From Fragum whitleyi (taxonomy: Eukaryota; Mollusca; Bivalvia; Cardiida; Cardiidae): a DNA stretch of 64,000 nucleotides. The DNA is taken from the NCBI GenBank assembly GCA_948146395.1, contig OX411543.1, forward strand, positions 21,802,026 to 21,866,025. The letters are read 5' to 3'. The notes under the pieces were generated by a model. The model was not told the origin of the DNA, made no database searches, and saw only the letters and a program-made list of their open reading frames with translations. A program made the position numbers and the translations under genes. Of this stretch, positions 50,121-60,759 are shown one piece after another (the stretch's first letter is position 1; every line of letters starts with the position of its first letter).

Positions 50121-51210
50121 GACAAGAGGCCCAAGAGGGCCTGTATAGCTCCACTGGCTTTAAAATCTTTAGACTTTCATTAAATAAAGCTTACTTTAAA
50201 TGAATACATTAACACTCCGAAATCTCCTAAGACCTATTTAATAATGATTAACTGGTTCTGGTCCATATTACACCAAAATACCTAATCACAATGAACCTGC
50301 AATCCTTTACCCATCTTATTAAAACATAAGGTTGAGAAGATGTTCAAAGATTTTGGGCTCAAAATAGGCCCCTCCTGCCACACCCAAATTTATGGACCAA
50401 TCAAAATTTCTTGAACAATTTAAGTAAATAGTCACCCAATAAACAATTTGGTAAAGTTTCATTGAAATTGGCTGAGTGGTTCAGGAGGAGATATCGTTCA
50501 AAGATTTTGGCCTCAAAATAAGCCCTGCCCTACTGCACCCAAATTTATGGGCCAATCAAAATTTAGCAAATAATTTTTGAAAAGAGACACTCTGAGGAAC
50601 ATTCTGGTAAAGTTTCATTGAAATCAACCGAGTGGTTGAGGAGAAAATCTCATTAGAAAATTTTGGTCTTAAATAAGGCCCCGCCCTGCCACGCCCATAT
50701 TTAAGGACAAATCAAAATTTCTTGAACAATTTAAGTAAAGGGTCAACCAAGGAATATTCTGTTAAAGTTTCATTGAAATCGGCCCAGTGGTTCAGGAGGA
50801 GATGTTGTTCAAAGATTTCAGGCTCAAAATAAGCCCCGCCCATATTTACGGGCCAATCAAAATTTTTTGAACAATTTAAGTAAAGGGTCACCCAAGGAAC
50901 ATCCATGCCAAGTTTCATTGAAATCGGCCAAATGGTTTGGGAGGAGAAGATTTTTAAATATTTCAAAGTGAAAAAGTGCCACGCCCTGCCACGCCCATAT
51001 TTGGGGGCCAATCAAAATTCTTTGAACAATTTAAGAAGAGGGCCACCCAAGGATCATTTCTACCAAGTTTGGTTAAAATTCGCCTATTGGTTTGGGAGAA
51101 GAAGATGTTTAAAGAAAAAGTTTACGCAAACACGGATGGACGCACGAACGCACGACGGACACTCCGCCATGACAATAGCTCGCTGGCCTTTGGCCAGTGG
51201 AGCTAATAAA
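50121..51210 (+). mobile_element. AACAAGAG..GAGCTAAAAA-type element, third subtype
   Basis: Starts gacaagaggcccaagagggc; 5' hairpin AGGCCC-aaga-GGGCCT (50127-50142), then AGCTCCACTGGC. About five body units of about 170 bp (tttcattgaaatcggcc; gccaatcaaaatttcttgaa; gccccgccctgccacgccc). Ends 3' hairpin CTGGCC-ttt-GGCCAG (51183-51197), GCCAGTGGAGCT, aataaa. Confidence 0.85.
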
Positions 51211-51495
51211 ACCCAAATTGTTCCAAATATGAATTTCTGCTGGTTTCCCTTTTGAACATTTCAAGATCAATACAAACTTCCTAATAGCCTAAAGTTTGGT
51301 TCCCTGTAGAGACAATTACCCACATAATGGCTTTCAATGACAATAAAATTGTCTTTATACCAATTTTTGTATAGATCATAAAAAATAAATGGACATAGCA
51401 ACAATAGAAATATATTTACTAGTCTGGGACCCTACTGTGAATTCAAATATCAGATTATTGAATTCTTAGATATGCTTATACAAAAGGCAAATCAA

Positions 51496-51552
51496 GGGGT
51501 CAGTGCAACACTAATGTAAGCGCCTATAAATATTTAGTTGCACTGACCCCTT
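51496..51552. repeat. PAL1 palindromic MITE, internal deletion
   Basis: Left arm ggtcagtgcaacactaatgt is intact; the right arm keeps only the outer ttgcactgacccc. The inner right arm has been deleted, leaving a 57-bp copy. Confidence 0.75.
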
Positions 51553-51913
51553 GAAATTGCTAAGTAAGGTTTCCAAAGCACACAAAATTGCCACACCGTG
51601 TAAGTATATGCTTGATATTTATCATTCTTATAACGGCGTAACGGCATTCCAGTGCAAAAAAGTTGTAAAATCTTATACCATAATACAATTTTACAGGTAC
51701 TCTAACAACCTTCAGCTCCAGGGCAACAATTTAGTTTGATGGATTGATATTTCCAAAAATTACAACACATGTTATAACAGTGCCAAATTGCAATTAATAT
51801 TTTCAGTTATCAATTTCAAAGACATAAGAAGACCAGAGCAAAGGAAATGCAAGAGCAATTACAACAAACAGCAATTAATCAGGGTTTCATTTTACTATTT
51901 TTCCTCTATGATA

Positions 51914-52144
51914 TTAACCCTTTGCTGTTTAATCCCTGCTTTTTACGTGCATGTTATTTTATAATTGAGAAAACATTGTGAAAAAAAGAAGAAATTGCTT
52001 CTGACAAGCAATTTCTTCTTTTTCCACACTATTTTCCACCCTACTGAATGGTTATTTTTCAAATTAAATCCACTTTAAAGTTTCGTCTGCAAAACCTTTG
52101 AATTTGGACAGGTCCAAAATTTTGTAAAAACAGGAAAGGGTTAA
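51914..52144 (-). mobile_element. PB1 MITE, copy 10 (tandem partner)
   Basis: Full length. Its right TTAA (52141-52144) is at the same time the left TTAA of the next copy. Confidence 0.88.
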
Positions 52145-52370
52145 CCCTTTGCTGTTTAATCCAGTGCTTTTTACGTGCCTGTGATTTCATGATTGAGAAA
52201 ACATTGTGAAAAAAGAAGAAATTGCTTCTGCCAAGCAATTTCTTCTTGTTCCACACTATTTTCTACCCTAATGAATGGTTATTTTTCAAATTAAATCGAC
52301 TTTAAGTTTTCGTCTGCAAAACCTTTGAATTTGGGCAGGTCGAAAATTTTGTAAAACAGGAAAGGGTTAA
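52141..52370 (-). mobile_element. PB1 MITE, copy 11 (tandem partner)
   Basis: Full length, same orientation as copy 10, sharing one TTAA with it. The hairpin has its own changes (ctgccaagc, ttcttgttcc), so it is not a recent duplicate of its neighbour. Confidence 0.88.
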
Positions 52371-53066
52371 CTTATTGTTTCATCAACCGTCATCTTCTGC
52401 AGGTTGATGATTCACTCATTGTTTGTTCTAAAACCGAAGACAGATTTTGCAACAACAAGACTTGACACAGCTACCCAGTAATTATTTGCTAATACGGAAT
52501 TATGTAAATTAGGTCATGTGACTACCATACGTCTGTCAGCTTGGGCAGCGTAGAATTATAAATTTTACTCTAATAACAACCCTCGGAAGTTTATGAACAA
52601 ATCAAAAAAGAACATGGTATTTTCTCCACAATAACAGATCGGCAATGTAAATTCTCTGGCATTCTTCTCATATTTTAGCCTTCTTTAACAAAATTTTACC
52701 GTATTTGATTTCTTTTTTTACCTTTATCCTTTATGTCTTTAAATAATTCTATGCATGTTTTTCAAAATCAAGTTTTTCTTTTATTGTATCACAAAATCAA
52801 ATATGTTGTCTTTATTTCATTTTTACTAAATCACACAACAACTTTCATGTTCACTTTTGTAGTGCTTTAAATAATATAAAAGTTTCATTATCAATTCATA
52901 GAAAAATTGAGCTTCTTAGAGTTTGGGTTGTGACTCCATGGAGACCTATGATACCCTTTATGCAGCTAAGTGGCCAATTTGCAAACTGACCAATTACCCA
53001 AGGATCTTATTCATCAAAGGCCCAAATTTGCTCTAAGATATCATTGTTTAAGCATCAAAATATTGT

Positions 53067-53295
53067 TTAACCCTTTCCTGATTTACAAAATTTTGGGCCT
53101 GTCAAAATTCAAAGGTTTTGCAGACGAAAATTTAAAGTCGATTTAATTTGAAAAATAACCATTCAGTAGGGTAGAAAATAGTGTGGAAAAAGATGAAATT
53201 GCTTGTCGGAAGCAATTTCTACTTTTTTCACAATGTTTTCTCAATCATAAAACCACAGGCACGTAAAAAGCAGGGATTAAACAGCAAAGGGTTAA
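53067..53295 (+). mobile_element. PB1 MITE, copy 12
   Basis: Full length with TTAA at both ends, about 35-45 bp left of the foldback array that starts near 53330. Confidence 0.88.
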
Positions 53296-53313
53296 AGCTG
53301 TATATATGAGATT

Positions 53314-53592
53314 TTGGTAGCCACCAGCATTTTGATTTTGTTATGCCTGTATGGAACGCCACAGCTGTCATATGTTTTGAAGTATAGTGTTAATATGCCC
53401 AATTTCTATATTAAAATGTCTAAATCAAGTGTAATTATGCTCAAATGTAGTGTTGATTTGTCCGAACTATATCATATAATGTCAAAAGGAAGTATGGTTA
53501 CATGCAAAATGAGTATTGACTTGTCTATACGAAAACTTATCATGCCAAAAGGTACGTTGATTATGACAACATTTTGTGCTGACCTGTATTAA
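53314..53592 (+). other. Open frame of 7-residue repeats in left foldback arm (coding doubtful)
   Basis: 92 codons. Residues fall into 21-residue units of three 7-residue parts, for example MSKSSVI-MLKCSVD-LSELYHI, then MSKGSMV-TCKMSID-LSIRKLI. Similar frames occur at 54316-54516 (+) and, on the minus strand of the right arm, 54958-55194, 55413-55613 and 56744-56959. A 63-bp period keeps any frame open once it lacks stops, and the opposite strand is equally open, so coding is not shown. The 377-bp period (6 x 63 minus 1) shifts the frame once per block. Confidence 0.35.
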
Positions 53593-56500
53593 CATTATCT
53601 GATTGTGTCAAACGGTGGTGTCGTTAAGGCAAAGCATGGTGTTGACTTGTCTTAGAATTACATCATTATTAAAAACGTAGTGTAATTACGTCTAAATAAT
53701 GTGTTGGCTTGCCAATGCACTACTTTTGTTTGTCAAAAGGAAGCATTGTTATGTCCATATAACACAATGCTATATTCAAATATGGTCTTATTATGGTAAA
53801 AGGTAATGGGGTTCTGTCAAAACAATATGTTGACTTGTAAGAACACGGGCTTATTATGTCCAAATGCAGTGTCATTATGTTCAAGAAATGTGCTAACTTG
53901 TGTAAAAACGAGTTATTATGCAAATAGTAAAATTGATTATGTTCAAAAATAGCGTTAATTTGTCTACGTTTTATCTTATTTTGTTCAAAGGAAGTGTGGT
54001 CATGCCCAAATATCGTGTTGACTTGTCTATACAGTAAGTTATCATGTCAAATTGTAGTGTGATTAAGTCAAAACGTAGCGTTGACTGGTTAATGCATTAC
54101 TCTAGTATTTCAAAAGGAAGCATTGTTATGTCTAAATAACACAATGCTATATTCAAAATCGTTTTTATTATGATAGAAGGTGATGTTATTCTTTCAAAAC
54201 ACTATGATGACTTGTAAGAACATGGGCTCATTATGTCTAAAGGTAGTGTCATTATGTTCGAGAAATGTGTTCTCTTGCGTAAACCCGAGTTATCAACTTA
54301 AGAGTAAGATTTATTATGTTAAAATATTGCGTTAATTTGTCAACTTTTTATCTTATTCTGTTCAAAGGAAGTGTGGTCATGCCCAAATATCGTGATGACT
54401 TGTCTATGCAGTATGTTATCATGTCGAATTGTAGTGTGATTTTGTCAAAACGTAGCGTTGACTGGTCAATGAATTACTCTAGTATTTCAAAAGAAAGCAT
54501 TGTTATGCCCAAATAACGCGATGCTATATTAAAACATTGTCTTATTATATAAGAAGGAAATGTTGTTCTGTCAAAACAATATGTAGACTTGTCAGAACAT
54601 TGGCTTATCATGTCCAAAGGTAGTGTCATTATGTTAAAGAAATGTGTTAACTTGGGTAAAATCGAGATATCATGCAAAGAGTAGGCTTGGTTTTGTTCAA
54701 ATATTGTGTTGATTTTTCTATGCAATAACTTTTTTTGTTCAAAGGAAGTGAAGTCATGGCCAAACATCGTGTTGACTTGTCTTTACAGTATATTATCATG
54801 TCGAATTGTAGTGTGATTAAGGCAAAACGAAGCGACAAATTAACGCAATATTTGAACAAAACCAAGCCTACTCTTCGCATGATATCTCGATTTTACCAAA
54901 GTTAACACATTTCTTTAACATAATGACACTACCTTTGGACATGATAAGCCCATGTTCTTACAAGTCTACATATTGTTTTGACAGAACCACATTATTTTCT
55001 AAAATAAAAAGAATATGTTTAAATATATCAACGTGTAATCTGGGCATAACAGTGCTTCCTTTTGATAAAATAAGGCAATGCATTGACCAGTCAACGCTAC
55101 GTTTAGACTTAATCACACTACAATTCGACATGAAAACATACTGTAGAGACAAGTCGACACGATGGTTGGCCATGACTACACTTCCTTTTAACAAAATAAG
55201 TTAATGCATAGAAAAATCAACACAATATTTGAACAAAACCAAGCCTACTCTTCGCATAATATCTCGATTTTACCCAAGTTAACACATTTCTTTAACACAA
55301 TGACACTACCTTTGGACATGATAAGCCCATGCTCTTACTAGTCAACATATTGTTTTGACAGAACAACAATTCCTTCGATCATAATAAGATCATTTTTGAA
55401 TATAGCATTGTGCTATTTAGACATATCAATACTTCCTTTTGACATACTAGAGTAATGCATTAACCAGTCAACGCTACGTTTTGACAAAATCACACTACAA
55501 TTCGACATGATAACATACTGCATAGACAGGTCAACACGATATTTGGGCATGACCACACTTCCTTTGAACAGAATAAGATAACACGTTGACAAATTAACGC
55601 AATATTTTAACATAATAAATCTTACCCTTAAGTTGATAACTCGGTTTTACACAAGAGAACACATTTCTCGAATATAATGACACTACCTTTAGACATAATG
55701 AGCCCATGCTCTTACTAGTCAACATATTGTTTTGACAGAACAACAATTCCTTCGATCATAATAAGATCATTTTTGAATATAGCATTGTGCTATTTAGACA
55801 TATCAATGCTTCCTTTTGACATACTAGAGTAATGCATTAACCAGTCAACGCTACGTTTTAACTTAATCACTCTACAATTCGACATGATAACATACTATAT
55901 AGACAAGTCAACACGATATTTGGGCATGACCACACTTCCTTTGAACAAAATTAGATAAAACGTAGACAAATTAACGCTATTTTTAAACATAATCAATTCT
56001 ACTATTTGCATAATAACTCGTTTTTACCCAAGTTAGCACATTTCTTGAACATAATGACACTGCTTTTGCACATAATAAGCCCGTGTTCTTACAAGTCAAC
56101 ATATTGTTTTGACAGAACCACATTACCCTCTAACATAATAAGATCATTTTTGAATATAGCATTGTGTTATTTGGACATATCAATGCTTCCTTTTGACATA
56201 CTAACGTAATGCATTAACCAGTCAACGCTACGTTTTGACTTAATCACACTACCATTCGACATGATAACATACTATATAGACAAGTCAACACGATATTTGG
56301 GCATGACCACACTTCCTTTGAACAAAATAAGATAAAAAGTAGACAAATTAACGCTATTTTTGAACATAATCAATTCTACTATTTGCATAATAACTCGTTT
56401 TTACCCAAGTTAGCACATTTCTTGAACATAATGACACTGCATTTGCACATAATAAGCCCGTGTTCTTACATGTCAACATATTGTTTTGACAGAACCACAT

Positions 56501-57000
56501 TACCCTCTAACATAATAAGACCATGTTTGAATATAGCATTGTGTTATTTGGACATATCAATGCTTCCTTTTGACATAATAACGAAATGCATTAACCACTC
56601 ACCATAATATGATGGTGCTAAGGTAAGCCATCACATTATTTAGATGTAATTACACTACGTTTTCAAATAATAATGTAATTCTTAGACAAGTCAACAACAT
56701 GCTTTGACTTAATGACACCACCGTTTGACACAATCAGATAATGTTAAGACAGGTCAGCACAAATTGTTGTCATAATCAACGTACCTTTTGGGATGATAAG
56801 TTTTCGTTTAGACAAGTCAATTCTCATATTGCATATAACCAGACTTCCTTTTGACATTATATCATATAGGTCGGACAAATCAACACTACATTTGAGTATA
56901 ATTACACTTGATTTAGACATTTTAATGCAGATAATGGGCATATTAACACTACTGTTCAAAACATATGACAGCTCTGGCGTTCCATATGCCTGGGTCCCAT
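53330..57000. repeat. Foldback-like element: inverted arms of a 377-bp higher-order repeat
   Basis: Left arm 53330-54834 and right arm 54835-57000 are inverted copies: the left outer end has tatggaacgccacagctgtc, the right outer end gacagctctggcgttccata. Both arms consist of 63-bp units (with 21-bp subunits, for example gtcaaattgtagtgtgatt) grouped in a 377-bp period. The same catg anchor recurs at 54001, 54378, 54755 in the left arm and at 55171, 55548, 55925, 56302 in the right arm, always exactly 377 bp apart. The right arm is longer by at least one unit. Drosophila FB elements have a similar plan (long inverted repeats made of tandem repeats), but no sequence similarity is claimed. No transposase frame is visible. 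Confidence 0.85.
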
Positions 57001-57009
57001 TTTGCTAGT

Positions 57010-59540
57010 TTGATGGCCATTTAACTTAAATTTATTTTTCAATAATCTTTTTTCTAAAAAAATAATATCTTATTTTGATTGAATCTTATTCTCCAACCGT
57101 ATACCGAAAAGAAGACACTTAAACATTTCCATATGAGGAAAAGATCTAAAATAGCAACTGTCACTCAACAAAAATGTAACATGATATTTACACAATATTG
57201 GTACGGCTTCCCTTAACAAAGGACGCCGCCGGAAACTCGGGCTTCTGTTCCCTAAACTAAACAAAAGCCGTAATTGATTTCTTCTCTGCGAGTTAAAAGT
57301 GATTTTGTAGTTGTCAGTCTTTCCTTTATTGTTTGTCAAAAATTGGGCATCTCAGGGTAGAGTTATTGTATCAAGTGTATGTAATGTGATGTTAAATTAA
57401 ACTGATATCTATCACCATGAATTCCAACATTATAAACAATCAATTCTTCAAACATCCCTATTGTTACATTAGTATTTATTTTGTTCAAGACTTGTTCTTG
57501 CACAGTTATAATAGAATACAATTGTGTCAGCTTTTTTGTTATATTAGTATTGAACAAATCAAATACTGTCATAACAAAAAGAATGTTCGAAGATGTGCAC
57601 GTTCTTTACCTATAAATTCAAATTACCGTACCATGAGTCTTTGCTATGTTAAGATTAATACATAATAAATTCCTGTAGTCAGCTAACTTAGTCATTTGGG
57701 GATCAAGCTGAAATGCTTACTATAAACTTTAAATACCGTAATTCTCCTTCACTTGACCTACCTTTTACATCAGGAAATCATCCAAAAAATTTACGTAGAT
57801 TACAAAATCATCAGAAATCTGCTGTTTGCAAGCAGCAAAAATTAAGTATATTTTTGTTGTAAGATTAAAATATCATCTGAGAAGACAGAGTAACTCCTTG
57901 TTACTCATAATTGGTGACATGTTGCCATTAATGAGAATGCAAAAAAGCAAGTAATTTCACCCAAATCAAACATTCGGAACAATATTCATTATTTGTTCAG
58001 CAATGGATCAAAGCAAGTATACCTAATGCACAGCCAATCATCTTGGCTGGTTCACTTGAAAATGTTCACAATTCCTTTTGCACATAAAATTATAATATCT
58101 ACTAGCTCATGGTTTTTTTATGTAGATCAGACAGCATATCAGTGATTATTCTTAGTGCTAATGTGGCTGCATGTGCACATGGAATTGTAAAATGTCACAA
58201 AAGAAGCTCATTTATCATCATTATAGAGAGACACTGAAAATATAATATAATTGTCTTATTAGCATGAAATTTAAGTAAATTTTACATATCTCACAGACCA
58301 AATTCTCTATTATACATAACAACCATATGCAGAACCGCAAATTCCATATCAATACATATTTTTATTTCTATTGGGACCTTTTTGGACACATCAAATCTGC
58401 AGTTCTAGACTTGACATGACTTAATATAGATCCATTTTCTCTAAATCTAATAAAGAATGGGTACCAGAATTTCCCATGAGACATCAGAGCTAAATGGACC
58501 AATCAGAAAGTAGATTACCATTTTCAAATCCTTATCTATAAGAAATGAATATTGGGTTTAAAAGACTTTGATAATTCATCTTCAGTGTATTTATAATGAG
58601 AAAACATCTTGCTTAAATTTATCATATCTTCCATTTAGAAACAAATTGATTAAATTCAGGTCACCCAAAAAAAGTTTCATTCACGTGAATTCTCCTGTTC
58701 TCCTGAGTGACAAAAAAAGGGTATCTCTCCAAAAATGATGTAACTGGAGCAAAGACTACTTTCCTTTCTTGTTTTGAATGGTATTCATCAAAGTAGTTCA
58801 TAATGAGTATTTATTTTAGGTTACATACAATTTAAATGGATGTGACCAATCTTTCTATAGGAAATAACTTTGCCACAACTTATTGACCATATAAGGGAAT
58901 AGGTCTAATAGAACCTATACAATAAAGGAAGCTAGAAGAACTGTCACAATGTCTTGTGAGAATTAACTTCCAGTGAATATCCACACTATAGAATACCATT
59001 TATAGAGAATATGCAGGAATCATTTAGGGAAATCCTGTATTTAAGTAGGCACATTTTTTTTATTTGTATAATTCTTGAGATTTTGCACACATGATACAAA
59101 CATTAAGTTGAAACAACAAATAGTTGATAAACAAATGTGATCAGTGAAGTAAATGAACTCTTATAAAATTTTTGAAAGGCTCATTTTATCAGAGAACAAA
59201 CTTATTTACAAATTTCCTCCAGCGCTTTCCGCGCTTTATTTTTAATCCTTACTTTGACTTTTTTAAAACTTTTAAAACAACTGAATTGTTTCTATTTCTG
59301 GTCAGTATTGATTTCATCTTTGCACTTTTCACTGTAGTTGTGTAAGGGATATTATCAATTCCTTTTATCATTAATTCAAAGCAATTCAATATGCTCTCAA
59401 ACCTGTAAAGTGGTTGCATGTGTCAATTGCTCAATTGTTCCATGAATTTTTTATGAAATACAGTGAAAACAGATCAGTGTTTTTATTCCGATTGAAATTT
59501 AAATTAGAATTTTAAGTCTTTCAATTTAATTCAAAATTTT
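57010..59540. other. Unannotated AT-rich sequence right of the foldback element
   Basis: No DDR exon or known family recognised. A locally GC-richer patch at 57205-57260 gives an Arg-rich minus-strand frame with no family likeness. Confidence 0.4.
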
Positions 59541-59553
59541 TGAACCATTTTAA

Positions 59554-59577
59554 ATATATAGGCACTTACAATAGTAG
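59554..59577. repeat. PAL1 half-copy
   Basis: Only one inner arm (tataggcacttacaatag) is present. A similar half-copy is at 60735-60757. Confidence 0.6.
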
Positions 59578-59727
59578 TTTTCCAACCTTCAAATATTAAG
59601 AGCTACAGCTACATATTCTTCAAGGCTGTTGTATATAAATAGGCAATAGCAACAAAATGTGTTTTATATAGTCAAAGGATGGAGGCTTCTAAGCTTCTTG
59701 GTCTGGGTCACAAATTAGGAGCCTGAG

Positions 59728-59890
59728 CAAGGGTGTGGAATTTCAATGCCCAACTTGTCCCACACTGGCTTTTCCCAATGGGGGCAAGTACATTTTTCTA
59801 GGCTACTTGTATGAGAACAAGTAAATACCAGAGCAAATCTTGATACAGTACTAAAAAGATCTATGAGAAAAATCATCAGCCGATACTTTA
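59728..59890 (+). repeat. hAT-like MITE fragment, 15887-16242 family
   Basis: agggtgtggaatttcaatgc, cttttcccaatgggggcaag, aacaagtaaataccagagca match the left half of 15887-16242. An inverse-oriented relative is at 60415-60720. Confidence 0.68.
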
Positions 59891-59904
59891 GCTAGGTGCC
59901 TACC

Positions 59905-60050
59905 ATATTTCCCATAATAATAGCATCCTCCCTAATAGCACCCCTACATTTTTGAATAACCATTTCAAATGCCTAAATTTAAGAACTTGTTGAGATTTCT
60001 TCTCTATTTTGATTCTTCTAAACAATTTACATCAAATTAAACTTAAACAC
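59905..60050. repeat. PAL3 fragment
   Basis: catatttcccataataatag, caaatgcctaaatttaag, then a shortened centre gattcttctaaacaatttac; the second palindrome arm is lost. Confidence 0.6.
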
Positions 60051-60414
60051 TTTTAGAGTAATTTCAACTCATTGTACAGATCTGGGCACCTGATATAGCT
60101 CTAAAACCAGGTCAGAATATTACAGCAGGCACAGATACAAACAAATCAATTTGTATACAATTTGTATCCTAAACATAATTAGAAATTCCCTGTCAGTTCG
60201 ATAACAAAATTTCTCTAGACTGGCACCATCATGTCTGATCTACAACCAGTCTAATTATTTATTGGAGGGGATTGGTCAAATCAGAGATGGACTGGTTTTC
60301 ATCCTTTATTCTTTCTTTTCAGTATATTTTATCTTTGGACTTATTTAATCCATCAGAAAACCCTTAAAAAATTTAAGGTATAGATAATATTCCTAAAGTC
60401 CTTCAAACCATTAA

Positions 60415-60720
60415 CAGGGGTATGGAAATACAAATTTTCTCCACGTGTCCCTAGAAAAGTAAAAGTCAATTTCTTACTTGACCAGGATCAGAATGAACTT
60501 GTCCACAAAAAAATGGAATGGTAAATATTGAGAAAACTTTGTTAAAAGTGAAGAAAATGCTGGACTTTTCTTCATTTAAGCCAATGTTTTCTACACTTTG
60601 ATACAAACATTAAGATAACTATTCTCCTAGATCTTTTTAGTTCTGTTCAAAGATTTGCTTTGGTATTTACTTGTCCATGGACAAGTAGCCTAGAAAAATG
60701 TACTTGCTTGCAAAGGGAAA
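60415..60720 (-). repeat. hAT-like MITE relative, 15887-16242 family
   Basis: caggggtatggaaatacaaa at the left, gaagaaaatgctggacttt in the centre, acttgtccatggacaagtag at the right. Confidence 0.65.
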
Positions 60721-60759
60721 AGGTTGTTTATAAATTTATAGGCACTTACAATAATCATA

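Noticed and set aside
53720..53923. Opposite-strand frames in the foldback arms (e.g. also 56006-56209, 56383-56607)
   Set aside because: They repeat with the same 63-bp period because the period is a multiple of three; no reason to prefer them as genes.
53330..57000. CRISPR-like array
   Set aside because: The repeats are contiguous 21/63-bp units without unique spacers, arranged in inverted arms, in a eukaryotic genome.
57070..57339. Minus-strand 89-codon frame considered as the missing 5' DDR exon
   Set aside because: It lacks discoidin motifs and has no donor with the required phase.
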